A stretch of DNA of 64,000 bases, taken from the NCBI GenBank assembly GCA_964542965.1, contig CAZIVH010000001.1, positions 46,714 to 110,713 on the forward strand, given 5' to 3'. The notes below the pieces were generated by a model. That model made no database searches and was not told the origin of the DNA. It saw only the letters and a program-made list of their open reading frames with translations. This DNA is from CAJBLF01 sp964542965. GTDB taxonomy: Bacteria > Patescibacteriota > Gracilibacteria > Absconditabacterales > Absconditicoccaceae. Shown piece by piece: positions 1-12,841 of this stretch. The position numbers and the translations under genes are program-made. The stretch's first letter is position 1; each line of letters starts with the position of its first letter.

Positions 1-959
1 CTACCTGCTCATCTATTAGCCAACTCCAATGCTATTCCTCTTGCAGTCCCTCCTGCTCAGAGTATGATGATATGTTTATTTGTTAAACTTTCTCCTATTT
101 CCTTGAATTTGTTCGCTAGACTATCTGTATATCCGGAAGCATCTGAATTTGCTCAGTGGATCTCATCTCCAAAATGTGCTATGAAATTGATGGATTGCAT
201 CTCGTCAGCTACAGGATTTATGAATCCGTATGGCTTTTCTTTTACGGTCTTTCGTCATGTATCCTTGAAACCGACACCAAGTCCTCCTCAAATATACTTA
301 TCGTTTTTTTGGAGCATATCCAATATCTTTTCGAAATCATTAGGATCAGCGACAACGAATGCTGTCTTGATATCTAGATCATACTTGTTCGCTATATGGT
401 TCCACATCTTAGGTGTGATTCCTGCATAATCGTGATTGATGAATGCTATAGAGAAATTCTTTGCCTGTAAAAGTTCATCGATGTTTTTTACGTTGTTTTC
501 AGGTAATTCTGCAAATTGTATACGTCATGAGGTAAATCGTTCTTTTATCTCGCTTGCATTGTCTACGAGGTTGCTGCTGTCTATGCCTTTTACTTCTATC
601 TTGGTGATGATCTCTGGATCCCTGTCATAGATGTTCTTGATATATTTCGCTACATCTTCCGGTGATTGTACGTATGATAGGCTATGTTCAAAATCGCTTT
701 GGGTAAGCTCTTTTTTTTCTAGCACTTTTATGGCTTGTATTTTGACTAATTTTACGATATCGGAGAATTTTGGAGCGATATTCTCTAGATCATTTCATGG
801 CTTATCTATGATTCTTAGCTTTACTACTTCTCCAGGGATGAATCACTTTTTTTGCGGATAGGTCCTGTCATCTGGTCTGAAAATGGTCAATAGGTCTTTT
901 GTGTGAAAATCATTTTCGTCTTCTCGTCTGAGTCCAATCTCGTTTCTGTCTGTACACAT
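1..959 (-). CDS. aroE: Shikimate dehydrogenase (AroE-like), partial
   Basis: Enters the window from its left edge, so the C-terminus is missing. Read with UGA=Gly it is one frame of about 319 residues from the ATG at 957-959, including seven or more in-frame UGA codons. The visible part holds a substrate-domain segment (GGGLGVGFKD, then NPVADEMQSINFI and GANSDASGY, resembling the conserved asparagine/aspartate region of shikimate dehydrogenases), followed by the nucleotide-binding loop GAGGTARGIALE. Known family role: NADPH-dependent reduction of 3-dehydroshikimate in aromatic amino-acid synthesis. The N-terminal 150 residues are not typical AroE and may be an extra domain, so it could be an AroE-like dehydrogenase of another pathway. 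Confidence 0.72.
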
Positions 960-1045
960 GATGAAATATATACTATATAAAAAAGCAAACACATTTTTTT
1001 GTGTTCACTTCATATTGAAATATATTTCATAATCAAGAGTATTTT

Positions 1046-2065
1046 TTATTCTCGTCTTCCGGCTATGTGGAAACCGCATTTTGGACATTTCCCATCTTTG
1101 AAGTCGGGGTTTTTTCTGAGAGAGAAACATAATCTTTCGATAATTTTGAGTCCGCATTTCGGACAGATAGTGCCCTCATGGCCATTATTCCGGATATTGC
1201 CCATATAGATATAGTTCAATCCGACTTTTTTTCCGATATCGTATCATTTTTGTAACATTTCTATCGGCGTGTTAGGCGCATCTAACATCTTGTATGCGGG
1301 ATAGAATGCTGAGAGGTGCCATGGCATATCTGGTGATATGGTATAGATAAATTTCGCTATGCCTTCCAGATATTCATCTTTGTCATTATATCCTGGAATT
1401 ACTAATGTCGTAACTTCAGTCCAGATATTGTGTTTTCGGAACCGTTTCACATTATCCAATACTGGTTGTAATCTCGCTCCGCAGATATCCTTGTAAAAAT
1501 CTTCGGTATATGCTTTGATATCGATGTTGACTGCATCGATAAGTTTTTCTATTTTTTTACGGCATTCTTTGGACATGAATCCGTTCGTTACTCGGACATT
1601 TTTGATTCATGCTTTCTTAGCTAATTTCATCGTGTCGTAGGCATATTCAAAGAAAATGGTCGGTTCGTTGTATGTGTAGGCAATACTTTTTATATTGTTG
1701 TCTATGCAGTAATTGACAATCTTTTCTGGTGGTCGTGATTCGCCTTCGTTGATGATGTCAGGAAATGCTTTTGCTTGCGACATCTGTCGATTCTGGCAGA
1801 ATTTACAGGTGAAATTGCATCCTGCAGTACCGAAGGAGAAGATATCCGTTCCCGGAAAAAAATGATAGAGTGGCTTTTTCTCCATAGGATCGATATGGAC
1901 GCCTAATGCTTTTCCATAGACAAGCAACTCCATTTTTCATCATATATTTTTATGTACTCCACAACGTCAGGTATCCTCTGGCGCTATGGCACAATAATGA
2001 TTGCAGATTTGGCAAGCTATATTTTGATTAGGCAATGCTTTGTACAAAGCTGTTTTTTTTGGCAT
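1046..2065 (-). CDS. AmmeMemoRadiSam-type radical SAM enzyme
   Basis: 339 residues with UGA=Gly. It opens with a cysteine-rich header (CQICNHYC, then GRCGVHKN), typical of the radical SAM member of the AmmeMemoRadiSam set and of PflA-like enzymes. The radical SAM cluster motif is CNFTCKFCQNRQ at about residue 82, followed by YTYNEPTIF. The C-terminus has paired CPKCG motifs that look like a small zinc ribbon. The family catalyses S-adenosylmethionine-dependent radical chemistry; its substrate is unknown. No AMMECR1 or Memo partner lies in this window, so the name rests on the header alone. Confidence 0.85.
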
Positions 2066-2246
2066 ATGCTCTATATAGTGATAAATACAATGAAAAACAA
2101 TGATTTTTGAATATAGTATTGAAAGCAAGTAGCTTTTCCTTTTTACGAGAAAATTTTATTCCTTTCCCAAAAGAATAAAACTGAATTTTTCAAGAATGCT
2201 TATAGCTCATAAATTGTTATCTATGAAGCTTCTTAATTTATTCCTT

Positions 2247-3149
2247 TTATGTTATGAGTTGTTGAATGAATGTATCATGTCCCGCAACCATTTTCAATTT
2301 TTTTGCATCTTCGAACTTCATGATTTTCACTGTTTTGGCATCATCTCCGGCTTTTGGTGTTCATGAAATAATATCGGCGATATATACTATCGAAATGATG
2401 TGATAACGAGGATCTCTTTTGGGATCACTCATCACTCCTGCTAATTTCCTGATTTTTACGGTAACGCCTATCTCTTCTTTCATTTCTCTCATCAATGCAT
2501 GTTCGGTCGTCTCTCCATAGTCTACGAACCCTCCCGGCAATGCATATCAGAGAGGTTCGTTTTTCCTTTTGATGATGACGATTTTTTTGTCTTTGGTGAA
2601 GATGATACCATCGACCGCCAATGATGGTCAAATACGCTCTGTATGATAATAGTTGACTAATCTTTTTGCTGCATTGATGTGATGTAAATAGAGGAGTATC
2701 TGCCCTGGGACGAGTTGTTTCAATCCTTCCGTATCGTTGATATATAACATATGCCTGATTGCTGTGGATTTGATGTCTTTGGTGATTTTCAATGACAGGA
2801 CTCCGTATTTTGTCTTTTTGAATATTCCACTGGTTCGCGGGTTTCCGCTGATAACGGTGTCGAAATTCGGTACATTGTTGATGATATAATTCTTCCGATC
2901 TGCATCACTGTCGAAATCCGGCAATGCATAGATGGTAAATTTGATATTCAGTGCTTTCAGTATCTTGGAGATCATTGTTTTTCTTTCTTCGTAAGTGAAT
3001 GGATTTTCTACCGTATGCTCTTTGTTGGAAGATCATATGCCTATGATAAATTCCGTTATCCCCTTTCTCCTTGCTTGATTCAAGGCGTCTATATGTCCGT
3101 AATGAAATGGCTGGAAACGACCGATGAACAATCATGTTTTTTGTTTCAT
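2247..3149 (-). CDS. Bifunctional NMN adenylyltransferase / Nudix hydrolase
   Basis: 300 residues. The N-terminal half has the nucleotidyltransferase signature GLFIGRFQPFHYGH (residues 6-19) and a later GNPRTSGIFK segment, as in NadM-type NMN adenylyltransferases. The C-terminal half is a Nudix domain with the box GGFVDYGETTEHALMREMKE at about residue 218. This fusion is known from cyanobacteria and other bacteria and couples NAD synthesis (NMN + ATP) with hydrolysis of ADP-ribose-type nucleotides. The start is fixed by the Rossmann motif, whose first glycine (residue 6) is a UGA codon. Standard-code reading splits it in two at UGA 2628. Confidence 0.9.
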
Positions 3150-3225
3150 AGGAAAATATTAGGGATAAATCTTGTGGAGAGTATATCCATTATATGGCTA
3201 TTTACAATAATATGTCTCTATCGAC

Positions 3226-3804
3226 TTATTTGCATGTATGGCGTGCAAGATGTTGAAAACCTATTATTTCTGTCTTATCTTCTATTCATTGCTTTTTGAG
3301 TAAAGATAAGAATTTTTCAAATATTTTTACGGTAGCCATAACATCGCCCATAGCTCTATGGGCGCTTTCGTTGGTGATATTGAAATGTTGACATAGGCAT
3401 TCCAAGCGTTTACTCGGTAATTCTGGTAGTAGCCTATTGGCTAATTTTCTTGTGCAAAGCGTGTGATTCTTTATCGATGTATTGAGATGATATATCCCGT
3501 TGTGATTAAGAAATCCATAATCAAATGTTGCGTTATGGGCTACAAGAATATGATCTCCCAAAAAATCGAAAAATTCCGGCAATGCTTTATCTATAGTCGG
3601 AGCATCTTGTACCATATCATTGGTTATCCCTGTGAGGTGAGTAATGAATCATGGTATAGGAGTCTGTGGATTTATTAGGGTCTGGAATGTTTTCACTATT
3701 TGTTCTCCATCGAATTGAACGGCTGCTATTTCAGTGATATGATGTCTGTCTTTGCTTAGTCCGGTCGTTTCGATATCGACGATAACATAGTGCTTGGTAT
3801 CCAT
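3226..3804 (-). CDS. DnaQ-like 3'-5' exonuclease (Pol III epsilon family)
   Basis: 192 residues with UGA=Gly. Exonuclease motif I DIETTG is at residues 10-15, ExoII region VAHNATFDYGFL near residue 90, and ExoIII HRAMGDV near 145 (DEDDh class, catalytic H and D visible). It may proofread or process nucleic acid ends; no polymerase domain is attached. An in-frame UGA at 3286-3288 follows the usual domain end (SLLKKQ), and the code-25 reading adds 20 unremarkable residues before UAA at 3226, so the true C-terminus is uncertain. tRNA-Trp lies just upstream on the same strand. Confidence 0.85.
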
Positions 3805-3840
3805 CTTGTTGTATATAGGTAAATACGTTTTTTTAAAAAA

Positions 3841-3912
3841 CAGGACCGGCAGGAATTGAACCCGCGACGCGGAGCTTTGGAGACTCCCGCTCTACCACTG
3901 AGCTACGGTCCT
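3841..3912 (-). tRNA. tRNA-Trp (CCA)
   Basis: 72-nt cloverleaf on the minus strand: 7-bp acceptor (AGGACCG/CGGTCCT), D arm GCTC-AGTGGTA-GAGC, anticodon stem GGAGT/GCTCC enclosing the loop CTCCAAA, and T arm GCGGG-TTCAATT-CCTGC. Anticodon is CCA, decoding only UGG, so this tRNA cannot explain UGA as tryptophan. CCA is not encoded at the 3' end. Confidence 0.95.
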
Positions 3913-3983
3913 ATTTTAGTTCGTTAGCCTCTTTACCACTGATCCTCACTAAAGGCGGGCATGTACGGCTATTATTTCTTTTT

Positions 3984-4308
3984 TTGTCCAAACAATAAGC
4001 CTGATTCTGTATAAAGTATAATATATCTAACCCGGCTTGTAGCCAGGATATCGCACTTTCTCGCACGAGGCGGGTAAGCTTGCACCAGGTATGGTTTACC
4101 ACTCGAATCCTTATCAGGGAAACTGAGGAGAGGTAGAGTTGCGAACAACCCATCCTCGCGTTGCATCTTTTGCCAAAAGGCTAGTTTACGTTTCTGTGGC
4201 ACTTTCATTTGGTCTTACGACATCCAGCATCTGTAAGATGCTACCTGTTTTTTGGTGTCAGGACTTTCCTCCCTTGATGTAATCGAGGGTAATACTGTAT
4301 TTGGACTT
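3984..4308 (-). ncRNA. rnpB: RNase P RNA (bacterial class A)
   Basis: About 325 nt, minus strand. Diagnostic conserved blocks are present in order: GAGGAAAGTCC near the 5' end (P4 5' strand), GTGCCACAGAAA in the middle, GGTAAACC, and ACAGAATCAGGCTTAT at the 3' end (P4 3' strand). The ends pair through GTCCAAA/TTTGGAC to form P1. The RNA is the catalytic subunit that trims tRNA 5' leaders. It lies immediately upstream of tRNA-Trp. Short reading frames that cross it are spurious. Confidence 0.95.
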
Positions 4309-4348
4309 GTGTCTTTTAGTGAAATATTCCGTAATTTCAATTGAATTC

Positions 4349-6907
4349 TTAATTCTTTAATAGTTCTATCTCTTTAACTCTTGCTATTCGTTTAACTATT
4401 TCAAATCGAAGTACGCTAAGGAATCATACTCCTATTGCTATGAGAAAATATCTTATGTCCATGGAGACGAAATGGAAGAGGTTTGCTATGGCAGGAACAT
4501 ATACCATCAAGATTATACATGTTAGCGTTCCGATTATTATCGGGAACAATGCTTTATTTTTTATTCTAAGCATGTGTGCTATGCTGTGTGTCCGTGAACG
4601 ATTGACGAGAATCAGAGATATGTTTGCTATGACTAGAGAGACAAAAGCTCCTGTATTGGCTATTGTTTCCGGTTGTCCTATTCGAAGCATGACTTGATGA
4701 AACGTAATTATCGTAGCAAGCACTATCAATCATTGTAATACGCTGAACAATAATGTCCTTTTCCCAAAGAGCGATTCTTTTGGATTGCGTGGTTTGCGTG
4801 ACATAATATTCTCTTCTTCTTTTTCTCATTCAAAAATAACGGAACATGCAGGATCTATTATGAGCTCCATGAATACGACATGGATAGGATAGAGGATGAT
4901 TGGTCGTCATAGGAAGATAGGGAGCACAATCATACCTGCATATGGGATATGAACACTAACGATATACGCCATCGCCTTCTTGAGGTTATCGAAGATTTTT
5001 CTTCCCATCCTGACACCATGGACGATTGATGAAAAATCATCATCCAATAATACTATCGCTGAGGATTCTCTTGCGACATCTGTTCCTCTTTGTCCCATAG
5101 CTACTCCGATATGTGCTGATTTCAGTGCTGGTGCATCGTTTACTCCGTCTCCGGTCATCGCTACGAAGTGTCATTGTTTCTTTAGGAGGTTGATGATGAT
5201 CAGTTTCTCTTCCGGTGCAACCCTTGCGAGGATATTTGCTTTTGATATCTTTTTGAGGAGCTCTTTTTCTGAAAGATGAGTTAGCTCTTCTCCTAAAATC
5301 ACATATTCAGGATTCGCCAATCCTATCTCTTTGGCGATATGTTGTGCAGTAGTTGGATAATCTCCTGTAATCATGATTACTCTAATCCCTGCGCGATAAC
5401 ATTCTTTTATAGCTTGAGGTACGGTCTCTCTGATGGGGTCTATCCGTCCTATGAGTCCTATGAATTCATAAGTTAAATCTTTTTGCGATTTTGGCAGTCT
5501 GTTTCCTTTGAATTTCGCTTTTGCTACCCCTAACACTCTCAATCATTCTTTTGCCATACTCTCAAACTGCTGCATGATTATCTTTTTCTTTTTGCTTTCG
5601 ATATTGCAAAGTTCAAGTATCGCTTCTGGAGCTCCTTTACTTGCTATGGTCAGGTGATCGTTTTTTGGTTCTTTCCGTGCATGCGAAAGGGCAAGCAGTT
5701 CTTTGGTGAGCGGATATTCTTGGATGAGCGTAAAGTCGTGAATGTGTTCAGGATCTATTTTTGGTCAAAGTTGCATCAATGCTTTTTCCATGGGATCAAA
5801 CGGATCTTTTTTGCTTGCCAATATTCCGTATTCAATAAGTCTATGAAATGTTTCTGGAATCTCTTCGTTATCCTTGATATCAAAGAATTTCCCTTCTGTA
5901 TATAATCTTCTTACTGTCATTTTGTTCCGTGTGATTGTCCCTGTTTTATCACTACATAATACGGTCGCTGCTCATAGTGTCTCTACTGCTGCCATTTTTC
6001 TGGTGAGTACGTTCTTTTTGGACATCCTCCATGCACCTATAGCCAGGAATACCGTCAAGACGATAGGAAATTCTTCAGGGAGAATGCCCATCGCAAGTGT
6101 CAGTCAGGAAAGCAATCCTTGTATCCAGTCCTTATTTATGAAACCATATGCCAATACTATTGTCGTACATAAGAGTACTGCTATGATAAATGCTCCTATG
6201 ACTATCTTCTTGACTTGTTTCTGGAGCGTTGTTTTCTCTGTAGTGATATCTCCCAATGCTTTTCCTATGCGTCCCATCTCTGTGTTTGTCCCTATTGATA
6301 TGACTTTTACTACGCATTGTCCCTGGACCATCATGGTTCATGAGAATACAAAGGGTTGATCATCTCCACCAGCTCTGAAATGCTCGTAGTTTATTTTTTC
6401 TGATGCGTTTTTTCTTACCGGTACAGACTCTCCTGTCAATAATGATTCGTCTACGCTGCAATTTCTGCTCCATAAGACAATACAGTCTGCGGGAACTTTA
6501 TCTCATTCGTTCAGGATAATGATATCATCCTTTACGACTTCTCTTCCAGGGATTCTTATTTGCTCTCCATTTCTAATTACTAGGGCTCTCGGGCTGGAAA
6601 GGTCTTTCAATGCTTCTATCGCTCTTTCCGTCTTGTTTTCTTGATATATAGATAACGTTATGATGAATACGATTGATGAAAGAAGAATGATCGCTTCCTG
6701 AGTGTCTCCTAAAAAAAGATATAAGGTTCCGCAAGCTATGAGCAGCAAGAGCATGGGTTCTTGAATAACATCCCAAACGATTTGCAAAAAATTCTTCTTT
6801 TTTGTCGAAGGCAATTCGTTGTATCCATCTCTGGCTATTCTCTCTTTTACTTCCTTATGAGAAAGTCATTGCAGTGCTTTTACTTCCTCTTCGGTCATCA
6901 AGGTCAT
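4349..6907 (-). CDS. P-type (P2-like) cation-transporting ATPase
   Basis: 852 residues with UGA=Gly. Order: N-terminal cytoplasmic domain, TM pair (about residues 40-85), actuator loop LLTGESVPV, M4 motif GILPEEFPIVLTVF, phosphorylation site CSDKTGTITRNKM, hinge MTGDGVNDAPALK, and six hydrophobic C-terminal helices. It pumps a cation across the membrane using ATP through an aspartyl-phosphate intermediate. Length and architecture match P2A/P2B calcium or related pumps, but M4 reads PEEFP rather than PEGLP, so the ion is not certain. A second ATG (6898) is an equally possible start. Confidence 0.93.
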
Positions 6908-7038
6908 ATTCTTTTTTTTGTATAAAAAACATATGTTTCTTTGGTATACTATTTTCTGATTAATTATCAAATAGTTCTTGCATTTGTGATATAAAACAGT
7001 TATATAATGATGTTCTTTATTTTTCTCTTATTTTTCTC

Positions 7039-7266
7039 ATGAAAAACATCAAGAACGCTGAAAATCTCAGAAAAATCTCTTGGATCCTTTTGGTTATCGG
7101 ATGAATCAATCGAGGATTACGAGGATTGTTCAACTTTGATATCATAAGACTTATCTTTGGCTATGGCTTTTTTGCTCGCATCATCTATGTATTGGTCGGG
7201 CTTGCTACTGTCTATATTCTTATGAATCCTGAAAAAAAGACTCTCCATATGCCACTTAGAAAATAA
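7039..7266 (+). CDS. DUF378 family small membrane protein
   Basis: 75 residues with two hydrophobic helices. It matches the DUF378 (YuzA-like) pattern: tryptophan-led first helix with GGINRGLRGLFNFD, then YVLVGLATVYIL. Function unknown in the family. One in-frame UGA encodes the second glycine of the conserved GG pair. Upstream 130 bp separates it from the divergent ATPase gene; uracil-DNA glycosylase follows 38 nt downstream on the same strand. Confidence 0.8.
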
Positions 7267-7304
7267 TATATCGTTAGTATTCTTTTAGGCGCTATTTTTT
7301 CTCT

Positions 7305-7994
7305 ATGTCTATACAGGCTGATACTGTTCAGATCCATGATTCTCGAAAATCCGTTTTGGCTGATGAGTTTGCTAAGACATATTTCGCTCAGATCAAGGAA
7401 ACGCTTCTGAAGGAGAAGGCTGTAGGTCATATCATCTATCCTAAATGATCGGATATTTTCAATGCATTTAATCTGACTCCTTTTGATAAGGTTAGAATCG
7501 TCATTCTTGGACAGGATCCGTATCATGGGGAATGAGAGGCGCATGGATTGTGTTTCTCTGTACAAGACGGAGTAAGACAGCCGCCTTCATTGAAAAATAT
7601 CTTCAAGGAACTTCAGGATGATTTAGGAATCCATCCACCTGTGAGCTGAAATCTGACTAAACGGGCAGAGCAGTGAGTATTTCTGTTGAACGCTAGTCTT
7701 ACGGTCATGAAAGATACTCCGAATTCTCATAAGGATATTTGATGGCATATTTTCACTGATGCAGTTATCAAGACTATTTCAGACAAAAAACAATGAATCA
7801 TATTCCTGTTACGATGAGCATTCGCTCAAAAGAAAAAAGAACTTATAGACACAAGTAGACATATTGTTTTGGAAGCTCCGCATCCGTCTCCATTCAGTGT
7901 TCATAAGGGGTTCTTTGGATGTAAGCACTTTTCCAAGGTTAATGAAATCCTAAGATGAAGAGGAGAGCGTGAGATTAATCGGGATTTAAAATAA
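7305..7994 (+). CDS. ung: Uracil-DNA glycosylase, family 1
   Basis: 229 residues. Catalytic motif GQDPYH begins at residue 69 (the aspartate activates water) and the DNA-intercalation motif HPSPFS at residue 193, both diagnostic of family 1 UDG, which removes uracil from DNA to start base-excision repair. Nine or more UGA codons occur in frame, several in the GEGEAHG and RGRGER segments, so the standard code shatters the gene. It is close to the expected family length. Confidence 0.96.
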
Positions 7995-8035
7995 ATTGAA
8001 ATATTGAGAGAGCTTTTTATCTTTTGCTTGTTGGC

Positions 8036-8534
8036 ATGAAGCTTCCAGATAATATATATATCATTGGTTGATTTGGGAGCGGAAAATCTTCTCTTGCGAA
8101 AAAAATAAGCAAAATAAAAAATATTCCGTATTTTGACTTGGATGATATCAGGTGGGTAAAAAAATATTCACATAAATTATCTGATAGTGAAAGAAAAGAT
8201 AAATTAGTAGATATCCTTGCATGATATCAAAAACGAATAATCGAATGATGCGTTATTGATTGGGCGGATATATGTTATACCTCAGCTGATCTTGTTGTTC
8301 TTTTAAAGATTCCTTGATATCTCGCTGCTTGGAGGATACTGAAAAGGTATATATCTCGTTTGTTATATTGAAAACATACTTGAACGTTTTTTTGAACGCT
8401 CTCTTATGTATCGAGCGTATATGTATTATCAGAAACCGAAAGGAAAATATTCTTTTGATAGGCATCTGAAGGATTGTAAAAAGTATGCATGTAGGTATAT
8501 TATCATCCGTGATGCAAAAGAAATTCTGCAATAA
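8036..8534 (+). pseudogene. P-loop nucleoside/adenylate kinase-like gene with a frameshift
   Basis: Encodes a small FlaR/topology-modulation-like P-loop kinase: Walker A GGFGSGKSS at about residues 11-19, then YFDLDDIRW. The frame is intact to a run of seven T at 8387-8393. After it the family-like C-terminus (ERSLMYRAYMYYQ ... YIIIRDAKEILQ, UAA at 8532) continues in another frame, as if one T were extra. The 0-frame otherwise stops at a TAG near 8462. A single-base homopolymer error, a real mutation, or +1 slippage at UUU-UGA would each explain it. Confidence 0.7.
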
Positions 8535-8551
8535 TCCTGTCAAAAATTTCC

Positions 8552-8579
8552 TTGACAAACTTTAGGAGAAGAATAGTAT
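8552..8579 (+). promoter_or_regulatory. Sigma70-like promoter before the Pif1-like helicase
   Basis: TTGACA (8552-8557) and TAGTAT (8574-8579) separated by 16 nt, ending about 40 nt before the helicase start. Inferred from consensus only. Confidence 0.5.
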
Positions 8580-8620
8580 GATTGTTGAGATTGTACTATT
8601 TTTTATTTAGGACTATGGAT

Positions 8621-10156
8621 ATGACTACATTGAAATTTGATGCAATAGCTACCAAAGCTTTGGAGACCATGGAATATACTAGTAAACATATTTTTTTGAC
8701 GGGAAAAGCAGGGACGGGAAAATCTACTTTGCTTATGCATTTCCTCGAAATGACCAAAAAAAATATTGTGCTTCTTGCTCCTACAGGAGTCGCTGCACTT
8801 AATATCTGATGAGCTACCTTGCATTCATTTTTTGGATTTCCGCCGACATTGACGCTCAAAAAAGCTAAACAAGAAGCTAAATTCCAGATAGGAGATCCGA
8901 AATTCACCGAGCTCGATACTATCGTGATAGATGAAATTTCTATGGTGAGAGCTGATATGATGGATTGTATTCATGAATTCCTCAAGATAGTGAGATGATC
9001 TACACTGCCGTTTGGCGGCGTTCAGCTTATCATGATTGGTGATTTATATCAGTTGCCGCCGGTAGTGACAAAATTCGAAAAAGAGTTTTTCCAAAAAGAA
9101 TATCCGAGTCCGTATTTTTTCGATGCGAAGATCATGAAGAAGAAAGCCTTTAGTATAGAGTTTATCGAGCTCGAAAAAGTCTATCGTCAATCGGATCAGA
9201 AATTTATAGATATTCTGAATGCGATTAGGACCAAAACACTTACTGACAAACATCTGAATTTGCTCAATACTCGTGTGACGGAAGATATCGATATCGCTGA
9301 TGGAATGGTGTATCTTGCAGGTACCAATGCTATCGTCGATACGATCAATCAGATGTATCTTGCAGATATAGATATACGTGCAGTCAATTTCAAAGCTACG
9401 TCCAAGGGTGAGATGCAGGGTAGGCAGCTCCCTGCCGATGCAAAGCTTGTCCTGAAAAAATGAGCGCAAGTGATGTTTGTAGCCAACGATCCTGATGGTC
9501 GTCGGGTTAATGGTACCCTTGGTAAGATCACTTTTCTCAAAAAAGATCGCGTTGTCGTGCAGATCTATGGAGGAGAGGAGGTAGAGGTCAAACCTCATAC
9601 CTGGAGAGTCTCTCAATATGAATACAATCCGAGCAAAAAACGTCTGGATGTGCTTACCGTCGGTTCGTTTACTCAATTGCCGCTTACGCTCGCTTGGGCA
9701 GTGACGATTCATAAGAGTCAGGGAAAAACCTTCGATAAGGTCATTATCGATTTGAGCTCTGGCATATTCGCTCATGGACAATCCTATGTTGCATTGAGTC
9801 GTTGTCGTACCTTAGAAGGGATATTGCTCACTACTCAGGTCAATCATAGCCATATCAGATTGGATTATTGTGTCGTCAGGTTTGTCGCAGAAATGCGCTG
9901 TACTAGGCCTGAGCTTTTGTTATCTACCGACAAGAAAGTTGCATTGTTCTCTCAAGTCATTGCTGAGAAGTGATGTGCGTATATGACCTATGTAAAATCT
10001 CAAGATACTAGTGCTCGTAGGTTGTTTGAGCCGTATGAAGTCGGCATGATGGAGTATGAATGATCGAGTTTTTTGTGAGTGAAATGATACTGTCATACCC
10101 AAAAAGGCGAAAGGGTATTTAGGATAGATAGGATTTTGGAACTGGAAAAAGCCTAA
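8621..10156 (+). CDS. Pif1-like superfamily 1 helicase
   Basis: 511 residues. Walker A GKAGTGKS near residue 28, GGATLHSFFGFPP (Pif1 motif, both glycines written UGA), Walker B VIDEISMV, GDLYQLPPV, and C-terminal motifs AVTIHKSQGKTF and YVALSRCRTLEG. These order and motifs fit the Pif1/RecD group of 5'-3' DNA helicases, which unwind G-quadruplexes and forked DNA. About 90 residues follow the last helicase motif. A ribosome-binding AGGA at 8609-8612 suits the ATG at 8621 better than the one at 8615. recG follows 43 nt downstream, suggesting a repair/replication operon. Confidence 0.93.
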
Positions 10157-10199
10157 AAAATATTATTGTTTTTGTTTTGTACATGTGTACTATATTTGC

Positions 10200-12324
<2,125 letters not shown>

Positions 12325-12326
<2 letters not shown>

Positions 12327-12350
12327 AAAAATGAGCTGAATATCAGCTCA
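12325..12350 (-). terminator. Intrinsic terminator, minus strand
   Basis: Perfect 8-bp stem TGAGCTGA/TCAGCTCA with a 3-nt loop, followed on the minus strand by a run of seven T. It would end the transcript of the small minus-strand gene at 12351-12691 and overlaps the recG stop region. Confidence 0.8.
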
Positions 12351-12691
12351 CTATCTTCTTGATGCTTCGTGATATCATGAAGCTTTTTTCATTCTTTTAG
12401 ATACTCGGCATCATATTCATTTGTATCTGGAGGCATGGTAGTGGGAAGAAAAGCATCCCAGACTATCTTCTTTTCGTGATTGTAGATTCTCAGGAATGAA
12501 TATATGTCTGATCGTGTTTCCTCTCCTTTTTTGATTAATTCATCCTTATTTTTTGATCTTCCCATCGCTGTAGCGTTATCCATATAAGGACCATTGGCTA
12601 TGAGGACGAATTCTCCTTTCCTTGGAATATCATTGTATGTCCATATGCCCGTTAATCCATCGAATTCTTTTCCGTTCTCTTTTGTTTTCAT
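12351..12691 (-). CDS. Hypothetical protein, 3' end disputed
   Basis: Unrecognised protein of about 100 residues starting at the ATG ending 12691, with no signal peptide or helix bundle apparent. The frame runs to a UGA at 12389-12391 (…EYLKE). If that UGA is Gly the 0-frame stays open for another 1.1 kb antisense to recG, through a strong terminator, which is not credible. Directly after the UGA is the heptamer A-AAA-AAG and a hairpin (12363-12383); a -1 shift, or one extra A, would give UAG at 12351-12353 just before the terminator. The end given here assumes that shift. Confidence 0.5.
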
Positions 12692-12841
12692 ATAGTTTTA
12701 TGTTTGTTTTTTCTATGTGTATGAAAATCTAAGATAAAATCAATGATTTCCTATTTCTATATTTTTGGGCTTTTTATTGAAATCCATCCTTGTTTTCATA
12801 TATTTGGGAGGTAATGTTTTATTTGATATTTTTTTCGTACT

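Noticed and set aside
3911..4208. Short minus-strand reading frames over 3911-4208
   Set aside because: They lie in RNase P RNA.
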